Position numbers and translations under genes: made by a program
Shown: positions 6,803 to 16,099 of the stretch, piece by piece
Layout: each line of letters begins with the position of its first letter
Numbering within the stretch: position 1 is the first letter of the stretch
Notes under the pieces: model-generated
Told to the model about the DNA's origin: nothing
The model's database searches: none
The model's input: only the letters and a program-made list of their open reading frames with translations
Assembly: GCF_903643065.1 (NCBI RefSeq)
Contig: NZ_CAHJWX010000013.1
Coordinates: forward strand, 1-16,194
Direction of reading: 5' to 3'
Source of the DNA: Sphingomonas bacterium
Lineage (GTDB): Bacteria; Pseudomonadota; Alphaproteobacteria; Sphingomonadales; Sphingomonadaceae
DNA: 16,194 bases

Positions 6803-6912
6803 CCCACGGCGTTCCGCCGCAATTTGCGCAGCTTGGCTTGGCGCTGATGATTTCATCGGCCGCGATCAGCCTGGGCGTTGCCGTTTGGCGGAAGCTATTC
6901 CGTGATGCGTAG
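6799..6912 (+). CDS. 37-aa single-TM protein inserted between nuoB and nuoC
   Basis: GTG at 6799 overlaps the nuoB stop (GTGA) with GGGAG (6785-6789) 9 nt upstream, a strong translation signal. The product starts [14 protein letters not shown] single hydrophobic helix follows (about residues 10-29, [17 protein letters not shown]), with a basic end, RKLFRDA, which predicts a cytoplasmic C-terminus. The stop lies 8 bp inside nuoC, so translation is coupled on both sides. I do not recognise a family. Its place in a complex I operon suggests a small membrane-associated partner of the enzyme, but that is only inference. A chance ORF cannot be ruled out at this length. Confidence 0.55.
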   Translation: MTHGVPPQFAQLGLALMISSAAISLGVAVWRKLFRDA

Positions 6913-7738
6913 CGCCGCGCCCGCCTATGCCGTCGACCTGAACGACGCGACCGTCGAGGCTGCGCGCGCAGCGCTGGGCGAGGCGCTGACCCAGGCGCGG
7001 GTGCGCGTCGGCGAGGTGCAACTGTTCGTGGCGCGCGACCGGATCGTCGACGCGTTGCGCGCGCTGCGCGACACGCCGGGGCTGGCCTACCAGCAGCTGA
7101 TGGAGATCGCCGGCGTCGACTATCCCCAGCGGCCCGAGCGGTTCGAGATCGTCTATTGCCTGCTGTCGCTGACCCGCAACCATCGCGTCCAGGTCCATAT
7201 CTCGACCGACGAGGAGACGCCGGTGCCGTCCGTCACCGGGCTGTGGCCGGTCGCCGGGTGGCTGGAGCGCGAGGTGTACGACCTGTTTGGGGTGTTGTTC
7301 GACGGCAACCCCGACCTGCGCCGCATTCTAACCGACTATGGCTTTCGCGGGCATCCGCTGCGCAAGGACTTTCCGCAGACCGGGTACACCGAGCTGCGCT
7401 GGTCCGAGGAGGAGAAGCGCGTCGTCTACCAACCGGTGCAGCTGGCGCAGGACTGGCGGACGTTCGATTTCCTGTCGCCTTGGGAAGGCGGCGCCTATGA
7501 TTTGCCCGGCGATGAGAAGGCGGCGCTGCCCCAGGCGAAGGGCGCGATGACGCCGCTGTCGGCGGATGCCGTGGGCAAGGCGGACGCGGCGCAGTCGGCG
7601 ACCAAGGCGCCGGCGGGGTCGGACGGAAACTACGCCGCCGGCACTTCGTCGCAGGGCCAGGCCAAGGGCGGCAACTCGGCCGAAAGCAAGCCGAAGGACC
7701 CGGATGTGGTGCCGGGCAAGGGAGGGCAGAACCAGTGA
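6905..7738 (+). CDS. nuoC: NADH-quinone oxidoreductase subunit C, with long disordered C-terminal tail
   Basis: NuoC (30-kDa subunit) is part of the peripheral arm and pairs with NuoD. The core is clear: YQQLMEIAGVDYP, ERFEIVYCLLSL, the signature WLEREVYDLFGV (119-130), HPLRKDFP (150-157) and DWRTFDFLSPWE near residue 190. After about residue 203 comes a 75-residue tail rich in Ala, Gly, Lys, Ser and Gln with no hydrophobic core, ending KDPDVVPGKGGQNQ. Most NuoC proteins end near residue 200. ATG 6905 was preferred; GTG 6902 is adjacent. The start overlaps the 37-aa ORF by 8 bp. The stop TGA overlaps an ATG opening the repeat-derived frame downstream. Confidence 0.95.
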   Translation: MRSAAPAYAVDLNDATVEAARAALGEALTQARVRVGEVQLFVARDRIVDALRALRDTPGLAYQQLMEIAGVDYPQRPERFEIVYCLLSLTRNHRVQVHISTDEETPVPSVTGLWPVAGWLEREVYDLFGVLFDGNPDLRRILTDYGFRGHPLRKDFPQTGYTELRWSEEEKRVVYQPVQLAQDWRTFDFLSPWEGGAYDLPGDEKAALPQAKGAMTPLSADAVGKADAAQSATKAPAGSDGNYAAGTSSQGQAKGGNSAESKPKDPDVVPGKGGQNQ

Positions 7739-7890
7739 TGCTCGTCCTTCGTCATGCTGAACTCGTTTCAGCCTCCACGCGCGGCGCGTTGATCGCAGGC
7801 GTGATTGCAGTGACGGGCCATCACGCATGGACCCTGAATAAAGTTCAGGGTGCCGGCGGGAACTGGTCGAATGAGGTGAACCATGGCTGA
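7738..7890 (+). CDS. 50-aa open frame made largely of a palindromic element
   Basis: ATG at 7738 overlaps the nuoC stop (TGATG), with GGGAGGG (7720-7726) 11 nt upstream. The frame ends at TGA 7888-7890, 8 bp inside nuoD. The peptide starts [16 protein letters not shown] and later has WTLNKVQG, which are simply the palindromic element read in one frame. No function is proposed. It may be translated only because the element keeps the frame open between two coupled genes. Confidence 0.25.
   Translation: MLVLRHAELVSASTRGALIAGVIAVTGHHAWTLNKVQGAGGNWSNEVNHG
7741..7860. repeat. Palindromic element (REPIN-like) inside the nuo operon
   Basis: The left hairpin is GCTGAA-ctcgt-TTCAGC (7756-7772) and the right hairpin is CCCTGAA-taaag-TTCAGGG (7832-7850). 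The right unit on the minus strand aligns with the left one (CCCTGAACTTTATTCAGGG against GCTGAACTCGTTTCAGC), so they form an inverted pair about 60 bp apart. Its translation (HAELVSAS) is the hallmark of a repeat widespread in sphingomonad genomes. It lies between nuoC and nuoD and would sit in the operon mRNA. Confidence 0.75.
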
Positions 7891-9178
7891 TCTCGACCTG
7901 CACGACGCCCCCGCCGATGCGCCCGCGCCGGCGACGACGGACATTGATCCGTATACCTCCGAGCTGCTTCATGAGCCGACGCCGGGCGAGGAGACGACCG
8001 GCGACGTCTCGATCACCAACTACACGATCAATTTTGGGCCCCAGCACCCGGCCGCGCATGGCGTGTTGCGGCTGGTGATGGAGCTGGATGGCGAGCTGAT
8101 CGAGCGGATCGATCCGCATGTCGGGCTGCTTCACCGCGGCACCGAGAAGCTGATCGAGTATCGCACCTACACCCAGAACATCCCGTATTTCGACCGGCTG
8201 GATTACTGCTCGCCGCTGTGTATGGAGCACACCTTCGTGCTCGCGATCGAGAAGCTGCTCGATCTGGAGGTGCCGTTGCGCGCGCAATACCTGCGCGTGT
8301 TCTTCGCTGAGCTGACGCGCATCAGCAACCACATGCTTAATCTCGGCTCGCACGTCATGGATGTCGGCGCGATGACGCCGAACCTGTGGCTGTTCGAGAT
8401 CCGCGAGGATTGCTACAATTTCTTCGAGCGGATGAGCGGCGCGCGGATGCACCATAACTGGTTCCGGCCGGGCGGGGTGCATCAGGACGTACCGCTCAAG
8501 CTGTTGACCGACATCGCCGACTGGCTGGACGAGCGGATGCCGCGCCTGTTCGAGGACGCGATCAGCCTGGTCGCGGACAACCGCATCTTCAAGCAGCGCA
8601 ACGTCGACATCGCGACGGTGAGCCGCGAGGACGCGATCGCCTGGGGCTTTAGTGGCCCGATGATCCGCGCCGCCGGGCTGCCCTGGGATTTGCGCAAGTC
8701 GCAGCCGTACGACGTGTACGCGAAGATGGATTTCGACGTGCCGGTGGGGACGCGCGGCGACTGCTACGACCGGTTCATGGTGCGCGTGGAGGAGGTCCGC
8801 CAGTCGATGCGGATCATGAAACAGTGCCTGGCCGAGATGCCCGAGGGCCCGATCGCCTCGCTCGACCGCAAGGTGGTGCCGCCCAAGCGCGCGGAGATGA
8901 AGCGATCGATGGAGGCGATGATCCATCACTTCAAGCTCTACACCGAAGGCTTCCACGTCCCCGCCGGCGAGGTCTATGTCGCGACGGAGAGCCCCAAGGG
9001 CGAGTTCGGCGTGTACCTGGTCGCGGACGGGACCAATAAGCCTTACCGCTGCAAGATCAGGCCGACCGCTTTCAGCCATCTCCAGGCGATGGACTTCATG
9101 AGCCGGGGGCACATGCTGGCGGATACGACGGCCATCTTGGGCGCGATGGACATCGTATTCGGGGAGTGTGATCGGTGA
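7883..9178 (+). CDS. nuoD: NADH-quinone oxidoreductase subunit D
   Basis: NuoD (49-kDa subunit) forms the quinone-binding pocket with NuoB. The 431-aa protein carries the family landmarks: [13 protein letters not shown] (51-63), [12 protein letters not shown] (79-90), [36 protein letters not shown] and the C-terminal DIVFGECDR. The first 44 or so residues are an Ala/Pro/Asp-rich extension before the conserved core. GAGGTG 4 nt before the ATG supports the start. Upstream is the palindromic element rather than a direct joint to nuoC. Downstream its stop is overlapped by a GTG that opens an accessory gene, with GGGGAG lying inside the last nuoD codons. Confidence 0.97.
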   Translation: MADLDLHDAPADAPAPATTDIDPYTSELLHEPTPGEETTGDVSITNYTINFGPQHPAAHGVLRLVMELDGELIERIDPHVGLLHRGTEKLIEYRTYTQNIPYFDRLDYCSPLCMEHTFVLAIEKLLDLEVPLRAQYLRVFFAELTRISNHMLNLGSHVMDVGAMTPNLWLFEIREDCYNFFERMSGARMHHNWFRPGGVHQDVPLKLLTDIADWLDERMPRLFEDAISLVADNRIFKQRNVDIATVSREDAIAWGFSGPMIRAAGLPWDLRKSQPYDVYAKMDFDVPVGTRGDCYDRFMVRVEEVRQSMRIMKQCLAEMPEGPIASLDRKVVPPKRAEMKRSMEAMIHHFKLYTEGFHVPAGEVYVATESPKGEFGVYLVADGTNKPYRCKIRPTAFSHLQAMDFMSRGHMLADTTAILGAMDIVFGECDR

Positions 9179-9627
9179 GAAAGGCGTGGCTTTGTGTTGG
9201 GCTCTTCACCTCACTGAGCGGTCTCGCCAGCGCGACTACGCCTGCTATGCTCCCGAATGCTACGGCCGATGATTGTGCTGTTGCTTCCAAGCTAAGCGAT
9301 GCGATCACTCATGGTGACCTGCGACAGGCCAGTAACCTCTTCTCCGATGGGCTTGAGGTCGCACAAGATGGCCTCACGTTACGTTCTTCGAAAACCGCTT
9401 CATTGAATGCAATGAACGATGGCTATTTCGGAAATTGGACAAAGGTCACTTGCGCACCGGTTCGAATCGATCGCGTTGCCGTATCACGCTTTCACATAAT
9501 TGTGATGGCGACATATCCCGGTGGTGTAGCCTGCACGTACCCGAGCAAGTCTAATCAGGTGCAAATTTATCGTCTGACGGCAGAAAAGACGATCTCTCAC
9601 ATCGACTTCTGGACTGTATATGGCTGA
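9175..9627 (+). CDS. Exported protein of unknown function inserted between nuoD and nuoE
   Basis: The 150-aa product has a clear signal peptide ([20 protein letters not shown], likely cut near residue 20). The mature part has regularly spaced alpha and beta segments, including [33 protein letters not shown] and [15 protein letters not shown]. The helix-first layout with an FS/DG turn is reminiscent of NTF2/SnoaL-like folds, but no motif proves it. GTG at 9175 overlaps the nuoD stop, with GGGGAG 8 nt upstream, and the end overlaps nuoE by 8 bp. Base composition differs sharply: 27 of 60 bases are G/C at 9361-9420 against 40 of 60 at 9841-9900 in nuoE. This points to recent transfer. A periplasmic product does not fit an ordinary complex I subunit. 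Confidence 0.75.
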   Translation: MRKAWLCVGLFTSLSGLASATTPAMLPNATADDCAVASKLSDAITHGDLRQASNLFSDGLEVAQDGLTLRSSKTASLNAMNDGYFGNWTKVTCAPVRIDRVAVSRFHIIVMATYPGGVACTYPSKSNQVQIYRLTAEKTISHIDFWTVYG

Positions 9628-10333
9628 AGCCCCTACCATCCCCGATGAGACCGAAGTGCGCGCGCGGTGGGGCGGGTTCGCCTGGTCCGACGAGAGTCAG
9701 CGCAAGGCGAACGAGATTCTCGGGCGCTATCCCAAGGGCCGCGAGCAATCGGCGTCGCTGCCGTTGCTCGACCTCGCGCAGCGGCAGGTCGGCGCGGAAA
9801 CGGACACGCAGGGCTGGCTGCCCGTGCCCGTGATCGAGTTCGTCGCGCGCCAGATCGGCGTGCCGTACATGCGCGTGTTCGAGGTCGCGACCTTCTACAC
9901 CATGTTCAACCTGGCGCCGGTCGGGCGCTACCACGTCCAGGTCTGCGGCACGACGCCGTGCCTGCTCGCGGGCTCCGACGACGTGCTGGCGGCGTGCCGG
10001 AGCCATGGGCTGGCGAAGGGACGAACGACGGCCGACGGGCTGTTCACGCTGACCGAGGTCGAGTGCCTAGGCGCTTGCGCCAACGCGCCGATGGTGCAGA
10101 TCAACGACGACAATTACGAGGATCTGGACTACGCCCGGACGACCGCCGTGCTGGAGGCGCTGGCGCGCGGTGAGCGGCCAGCGCCGGGCTCGACGATCGG
10201 GCGCCGCGTGAGCTGCCCGGAGGGCGGGCCGACGAGCTTGCGCGAGATGGTGGACGCGAACCACGACTATCGCGGGCAGTGGGGCGAGGTGGCGGTGGCC
10301 GACGCGGTGAATCGGGAGGCGGCTAGTGGCTGA
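9620..10333 (+). CDS. nuoE: NADH-quinone oxidoreductase subunit E
   Basis: NuoE (24-kDa subunit) belongs to the NADH-oxidising module and binds the 2Fe-2S cluster N1a. It has a thioredoxin-like domain with ligands Cys109 and Cys114 (VCGTTPC) and Cys149 and Cys153 (ECLGAC). A four-helix N-terminal bundle includes the conserved EVATFYTMF (88-96). At 237 aa it is longer than the minimal family size of about 160-220, with a C-terminal extension containing SCPEGGPTSLREM. The ATG at 9620 lies 8 bp inside the preceding accessory gene and has a weak Shine-Dalgarno, so it probably depends on that gene's translation. The GGGAGG in its last codons serves the next small ORF. Confidence 0.96.
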   Translation: MAEAPTIPDETEVRARWGGFAWSDESQRKANEILGRYPKGREQSASLPLLDLAQRQVGAETDTQGWLPVPVIEFVARQIGVPYMRVFEVATFYTMFNLAPVGRYHVQVCGTTPCLLAGSDDVLAACRSHGLAKGRTTADGLFTLTEVECLGACANAPMVQINDDNYEDLDYARTTAVLEALARGERPAPGSTIGRRVSCPEGGPTSLREMVDANHDYRGQWGEVAVADAVNREAASG

Positions 10334-10591
10334 GGACAATACGGTCAGCTTCATGGCCGAGCAGTTTAGAAGGCTTAACTCTCGCTTTGATGAAGTGGAA
10401 CGTCGGCTCGGCACGTTTGAAGGCAAGATGGAAGATCGCCTCGCCAACATCGAACGGCGACTTACCAGTCAGACTCAGATCGAGCAGGCCATGATTGGCC
10501 ACCTCGCCAGTATCCACGCGAGCGTCGATGATCTTCGGGCGCAGTTCCTTGGCGTCGACCGTCGCCTGAGCGCGCTGGAGGCGCACGTCTG

Positions 10592-10592
<1 letters not shown>
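10326..10592 (+). CDS. 88-aa coiled-coil protein inserted between nuoE and nuoF
   Basis: GTG at 10326 overlaps the end of nuoE by 8 bp and has GGGAGG (10314-10319) 6 nt upstream, near-ideal spacing. The stop TGA shares its last base with the nuoF ATG (TGATG). The protein is almost entirely helical with heptad-like spacing ([20 protein letters not shown], then RLANIERRL and [20 protein letters not shown]), so a coiled coil from about residue 10 to 85 is likely. There is no TM helix, signal peptide or cysteine. Such short coiled coils occur in many unrelated families, so I assign no function. It is less GC-rich than its neighbours (33 of 60 bases at 10381-10440). Confidence 0.7.
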
Positions 10593-11895
<1,303 letters not shown>

Positions 11896-11896
<1 letters not shown>

Positions 11897-12276
11897 TGGG
11901 ACTGGTGCACGCCCGCATCCAGCTGAGCAACGCGCTCCGCCCCGATCTCGCGGCGGTGGAAGTGGACGCGTTGGTCGACTCGGGTGCGTCGGAGCTTTGC
12001 ATCCCCGAGGGGCTACGTCAGCAACTCGCGCTCGAGAGTGTCGAGACTCGCACGGCCGAGCTTGCCGACGGGAGCCAGCACGAGGTCGATGTGGTTGAGG
12101 CGGTACGGATTTTCTTCAAAACTCGGCGGACCGTCACAACGGCGGTCGTGATCGGGAACGAGGTGCTACTTGGCGCCATTCCCATGCAGTCGATGGACGT
12201 GCTGATCGATCCCAAGTCGGAACAGCTGATCCTGCCGCCCGACCGCCCCAATCTCGCGCTTGTCAAGGTCAAGTAG
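11896..12276 (+). CDS. Retropepsin-like (clan AA) aspartic protease inserted between nuoF and nuoG
   Basis: The 126-aa product begins MGLVHARIQLSNALRP, followed by VDALVDSGASELCIP, where Asp28-Ser-Gly-Ala matches the D-T/S-G-A catalytic motif of single-domain aspartic proteases that act as dimers. Later LLGAIPMQSMDVLID matches the hydrophobic LLG...MDVLID segment that closes the active site in bacterial and archaeal retropepsin-like families. No signal peptide or TM helix is present, so it is probably cytoplasmic. GTG at 11896 overlaps the nuoF stop (TAGTG) with GGAGG 10 nt upstream, and the stop is 1 bp before nuoG. Substrate and activity are unknown. Similar small proteins are often annotated as clan AA proteases without biochemical proof. 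Confidence 0.78.
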
Positions 12277-12277
12277 G

Positions 12278-14272
12278 ATGCCCAAGCTCAAGGTCGACGG
12301 GATCGAGGTCGAGGTGCCGCAGGGGGCGACGGTGCTCCAGGCGTGCGAGGCGGCGGGGAAGGAAATTCCGCGTTTCTGCTATCACGAGCGGCTCAGCATC
12401 GCCGGCAATTGCCGCATGTGCCTGGTCGAGGTGAAGCCCGGGCCGCCCAAGCCGCAGGCGTCGTGCGCGCTGCCGGCGGCGGACAATCAGGAGGTCTTCA
12501 CCACCACGCCGATGGTGAAGAACGCCCGCGAGGGCATCATGGAATTCCTGCTGATCAACCATCCGCTCGACTGCCCGATCTGCGACCAGGGCGGCGAGTG
12601 CGACTTGCAGGACCAGTCGGTCGCCTATGGGCGCGGCGGCTCTCGCTATGCCGAGAACAAGCGCGCCGTGACCGAGAAATATATGGGCCCGATCGTCAAG
12701 ACGATCATGACCCGGTGCATCCAGTGCACGCGCTGCATCCGCTTCGCCGAGGAGGTGGCGGGCGTGGAGGAGATCGGCGCGATCTATCGCGGCGAGGACA
12801 TGCAGATCACGTCCTATCTGGAGCGCGCGGTCTCATCCGAGCTGAGCGGCAACGTCGTCGATCTGTGCCCGGTCGGCGCGCTGACGTCCAAGCCCTATGC
12901 GTTCGAGGCGCGGCCGTGGGAGCAGCGCCGCACGCCGACGATCGACGTGCAGGACGCGGTGGGGACCAACGTCACGCTGTACAGCCGCGGGCGGCAGGTG
13001 CTGCGCTCGCTGCCGCGGATCAACGAGGACGTGAACGAGGAGTGGGCGACCGACAAGACGCGCCACCATGTCGACGGGCTGGTGCGGCGGCGACTCGATC
13101 GGCCGTTCGTGCGCCGGGCGGGCAAGCTGGTGCCGGCGACGTGGGACGAGGCGTTCGCGGCGATCGCGGCCGTCGAGCATGGCGGGTCGGTGGCGGCGGT
13201 GGCCGGCGACCTCGCCGACTGCGAGACGATGTTCGCAGGCCACGCGCTGGTGACGGCGCTGGGCGGCTCGCGGCTGGAGGGCCGGCAGACCGGGATGGAC
13301 TATGACACGTCCAGCCTGGCGGCGGTCAATTTCAACACCACGATCGCGGGCGTCGAGAAGGCGGACGCGATCCTGCTGGTGGGCACCAACCTGCGTTGGG
13401 AAGCGCCGCTGGTGAACACCCGCGTGCGCAAGGCGATCAAGAAGGGCGCGCGCGTCTTCGCGATCGGGCCGGAGACGGACCTGACGTACAAGGTCGAGTG
13501 GCTGGGCGCGGACCTGGCGCTGCTGGGCGATCTGCCCAGGCACGTGCACGACGCGTTCGCGGGCGCGGACAAGCCGATGCTGGTGCTGGGCGGGGCGGCG
13601 CTCAAGGGTGGGCACGCGGCGGCGTTGCGGCTGGTCGAGCCGCTGGGCCTGATCAAGCCCGACTGGAACGGCTTCAACGTCGTGCACATGGCGGCGAGCC
13701 GAATGGGCGGGCTGATGCTCGGATATGCGCAGCCAGGCGGGATCGCGGCGCTGGCGGATGCGAAGCTCACCTTCTTTCTCGGCGCGGACGAGGTGGATTT
13801 CAGCCGCTTCGCCGGGTTCAAGGTCTATCTGGGCCATCATGGCGATCGTGGCGCGGCGGCGGCGGACGTGGTGCTGCCGACGGCCGCGTATAGCGAGAAG
13901 TCGGGGACGTGGGTGAACCTGGAGGGCCGCGTCCAGCGGGGCGAGCGCGCGGTGTTCCCGCCGGGCGACGCGCGCGAGGACTGGTCGATCCTGCGCGCGC
14001 TGTCGGCGGTGCTGGGGCAGCCCCTGCCGTTCGACAGCCTGCCCGGCCTGCGCGAGGCGATGTTCGCGGCGGTGCCGGCGCTGCGCAACCCGGGGCTGGC
14101 GGCGTTCGAGTGGAACCCGCCGGTGCTCGACGGGGCAGCGGCCGGCGTGATTGCGGGTTACCCGATCGCCGACTTCTACCTCACCAACGCGATCGCACGC
14201 TCCAGCCCGACGATGCAGCAATGCTCGGCCGAGTTGTTGCATGGTGACATGCTGGCGGAGGCGGCGGAGTGA
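12278..14272 (+). CDS. nuoG: NADH-quinone oxidoreductase subunit G
   Basis: NuoG (75-kDa subunit) is the largest peripheral-arm protein and carries the electron wire after NuoF. The 664-aa protein has an N-terminal ferredoxin domain with the 2Fe-2S ligands Cys34, Cys45, Cys48 and Cys63. The cluster N5 site follows (His95, Cys99, Cys102, Cys108 in HPLDCPICDQGGEC), then the N4 site (Cys147, Cys150, Cys153, Cys197). A catalytically inactive molybdopterin-oxidoreductase-like domain begins around residue 215. The ATG at 12278 is 1 bp after the protease stop, with AAGG 9 nt upstream. A TTG at 12260 is in frame but less likely. GGAGG in its last codons serves the next small ORF. Confidence 0.96.
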   Translation: MPKLKVDGIEVEVPQGATVLQACEAAGKEIPRFCYHERLSIAGNCRMCLVEVKPGPPKPQASCALPAADNQEVFTTTPMVKNAREGIMEFLLINHPLDCPICDQGGECDLQDQSVAYGRGGSRYAENKRAVTEKYMGPIVKTIMTRCIQCTRCIRFAEEVAGVEEIGAIYRGEDMQITSYLERAVSSELSGNVVDLCPVGALTSKPYAFEARPWEQRRTPTIDVQDAVGTNVTLYSRGRQVLRSLPRINEDVNEEWATDKTRHHVDGLVRRRLDRPFVRRAGKLVPATWDEAFAAIAAVEHGGSVAAVAGDLADCETMFAGHALVTALGGSRLEGRQTGMDYDTSSLAAVNFNTTIAGVEKADAILLVGTNLRWEAPLVNTRVRKAIKKGARVFAIGPETDLTYKVEWLGADLALLGDLPRHVHDAFAGADKPMLVLGGAALKGGHAAALRLVEPLGLIKPDWNGFNVVHMAASRMGGLMLGYAQPGGIAALADAKLTFFLGADEVDFSRFAGFKVYLGHHGDRGAAAADVVLPTAAYSEKSGTWVNLEGRVQRGERAVFPPGDAREDWSILRALSAVLGQPLPFDSLPGLREAMFAAVPALRNPGLAAFEWNPPVLDGAAAGVIAGYPIADFYLTNAIARSSPTMQQCSAELLHGDMLAEAAE

Positions 14273-14535
14273 GCGTGTTAACGCCGCACCGGGTTCGCCG
14301 TTTAGATGATGGCAGGATCGAGCATTATTTCCCTGATGCCAACAGCGATGGTTTCTACGAGCTAAGCGCGCCCTCCATCGGATCGGAGGCGCATCATAAG
14401 AAGAACACGATTTTGGTAGCATCGATCGAACTTGCTCTACATCTGGTTCGTGAACATGGTTTGTCCATACGGATGAATGGCAATCTCACGAGTCAACGCA
14501 ACCTGATCTCCGCTTCGCAAATCGAGTGTTTGTGA
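14269..14535 (+). CDS. 88-aa protein of unknown function inserted between nuoG and nuoH
   Basis: GTG at 14269 overlaps the nuoG stop (GTGA) with GGAGG (14257-14261) 7 nt upstream. The TGA at the end shares a base with the nuoH ATG (TGATG). The product starts [20 protein letters not shown], with a short strand-rich N-terminal half, a central helix ([19 protein letters not shown]) and a polar C-terminal tail ending SASQIECL. There is no signal peptide or TM helix. I recognise no family. Its composition is foreign to the operon: 26 of 60 bases at 14401-14460 are G/C. Real translation is likely because of the well-placed ribosome-binding site and coupling. Confidence 0.65.
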   Translation: MSVLTPHRVRRLDDGRIEHYFPDANSDGFYELSAPSIGSEAHHKKNTILVASIELALHLVREHGLSIRMNGNLTSQRNLISASQIECL

Positions 14536-15590
14536 TGACTTCCTTCTTCAACACCACCCTTGGCTTTTCCTATGGCTGGGCTTGGTTCACTGCCACGATC
14601 GCAGGAATCCTCCTGATCGCGCTGCCGCTGATGCTGGCGGTGGCGATGATCATCTATGCCGATCGCAAGATCTGGGCGGCGATGGCGTTGCGGCGCGGGC
14701 CCAACGTGGTCGGGCCGTTCGGGTTGCTCCAGTCCTTCGCGGATGGGCTGAAGGTGTTCCTGCAGGAGACGATCATCCCGTCGGCGTCGAACCGGGCATT
14801 GTTCCTGCTGGCGCCGATCATCACCTTCACCGTCGCGCTGATCGTGTGGGCGGTGGTGCCGTTCCAGGCGGGCATGGTGCTGGCCGACATCAATGTCGGG
14901 CTGCTCTACGTCCTCGCGGCGTCGTCGCTGGGCGTGTACGGCATCATCCTGTCGGGCTGGGCGTCCAACTCGAAATACCCGTTCTACTCGGCGCTGCGCG
15001 CGGCGGCGCAGATGGTCAGCTATGAGGTCGCGATCGGCTTCGTGCTGGTGACGGTGGTGATGTGGGCGGGATCGTTCAACCTGTCGAGCATCGTTCTGGC
15101 GCAGGCGAACATGTATGGGCTGCCGATCAACGGCTTCGTGCTCAATCCGCTGCTGTTCCCGATGTGGGTCGTCTTCCTGATCTCGTCGATGGCGGAGACG
15201 CAGCGTGCGCCGTTCGACCTGACGGAGGCGGAGTCGGAGCTGGTTGCGGGCTACCAGACGGAATACTCGTCGATGAGCTTCGCACTGTTCTGGCTGGGCG
15301 AATATGCCAACGTCCTGTTGATGTGCGCGCTCAACGCGACGCTGTTCTGGGGCGGGTGGCTGCCCTTGTTCAACTTCGCGCCGTTCACCTGGGTGCCGGG
15401 CATCCTCAACCTGTTCGTCAAGATCCTGTTCTTCTTCTTCATCTTCAGCTGGGTGAAGGCGACGGTGCCGCGCTATCGCTACGACCAGTTGATGCGGCTG
15501 GGCTGGAAGGTGTTCCTGCCCATGTCGCTCCTGTGGGTGTTCCTCGTCTCCGGGGTCCTCATGTTCCATCGCGTAGGATTGCCCGGATGA
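14535..15590 (+). CDS. nuoH: NADH-quinone oxidoreductase subunit H
   Basis: NuoH is the membrane subunit that contacts the peripheral arm and lines the quinone channel. The 351-aa protein has about eight hydrophobic helices. The first is followed by [19 protein letters not shown], which is the conserved cytoplasmic loop; the later loop [18 protein letters not shown] corresponds to the quinone-site signature with its acidic residues. The ATG at 14535 overlaps the preceding stop (TGATG). In-frame GTG at 14526 would add three residues. The Shine-Dalgarno is weak, so coupling to the upstream small ORF is likely. The end overlaps nuoI (ATGA), a direct nuo–nuo joint. Confidence 0.97.
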   Translation: MTSFFNTTLGFSYGWAWFTATIAGILLIALPLMLAVAMIIYADRKIWAAMALRRGPNVVGPFGLLQSFADGLKVFLQETIIPSASNRALFLLAPIITFTVALIVWAVVPFQAGMVLADINVGLLYVLAASSLGVYGIILSGWASNSKYPFYSALRAAAQMVSYEVAIGFVLVTVVMWAGSFNLSSIVLAQANMYGLPINGFVLNPLLFPMWVVFLISSMAETQRAPFDLTEAESELVAGYQTEYSSMSFALFWLGEYANVLLMCALNATLFWGGWLPLFNFAPFTWVPGILNLFVKILFFFFIFSWVKATVPRYRYDQLMRLGWKVFLPMSLLWVFLVSGVLMFHRVGLPG

Positions 15591-16072
15591 CCCCCGCCCA
15601 TTTCATCAAGTCGTTCACCTTGTGGGAGTTCCTCAAGGCGCACGCGCTGACGCTGCGCTATTTCTTCAAGCCCAAGGCGACGATCAACTACCCGTTCGAG
15701 AAGATGCCGCTGTCGCCTCGCTTTCGCGGCGAGCATGGGCTGCGGCGCTATCCGAACGGCGAGGAGCGGTGCATCGCCTGCAAGCTGTGCGAGGCGATCT
15801 GTCCGGCGCAGGCGATCACGATCGAGGCGGAACCGCGCGACGACGGCAGCCGGCGCACGACGCGCTACGACATCGACATGACCAAGTGCATCTATTGCGG
15901 GCTGTGCGCGGAAGCCTGCCCGGTCGACGCGATCGTCGAGGGGCCGAACTACGAGTTCTCCACCGAGACGCGCGAGGAGCTGATCTACGACAAGGCCAAG
16001 CTGATCGAGAATGGCGATCGCTGGGAAAGCGTCTTCGCCGCGAACCTTGCCGCCGATGCGCCGTACCGGTAG
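15587..16072 (+). CDS. nuoI: NADH-quinone oxidoreductase subunit I
   Basis: NuoI (23-kDa, TYKY-type subunit) carries two 4Fe-4S clusters, N6a and N6b, leading to NuoB. The 161-aa protein has two ferredoxin repeats, [11 protein letters not shown] (Cys62, 65, 68, 72) and [11 protein letters not shown] (Cys101, 104, 107, 111), each followed by the expected Pro. The N-terminal amphipathic region ends in [15 protein letters not shown], typical for the family, and the tail has ELIYDKAKL. Length is normal. The ATG overlaps the nuoH stop (ATGA). The next nuo gene (nuoJ) is not in view; the downstream sequence opens a different ORF. Confidence 0.97.
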   Translation: MTPAHFIKSFTLWEFLKAHALTLRYFFKPKATINYPFEKMPLSPRFRGEHGLRRYPNGEERCIACKLCEAICPAQAITIEAEPRDDGSRRTTRYDIDMTKCIYCGLCAEACPVDAIVEGPNYEFSTETREELIYDKAKLIENGDRWESVFAANLAADAPYR

Positions 16073-16099
16073 GCGCGGCGCATCAGCGGGAGGGTTCAC

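Noticed and set aside
7328..9112. A 594-codon open frame on the minus strand opposite nuoC and nuoD
   Set aside because: It is antisense to highly conserved nuoD, rich in His/Arg as expected for the shadow of a GC-rich gene, and its [12 protein letters not shown] piece is just the palindromic element.
12833..14422. A 529-codon minus-strand frame opposite nuoG
   Set aside because: Arg/His/Gln-rich shadow of nuoG with no recognisable domain or start signal.
14493..15569. A 358-codon minus-strand frame opposite nuoH
   Set aside because: Highly polar low-complexity translation (His/Arg/Glu/Gln runs) that mirrors the membrane helices of nuoH.
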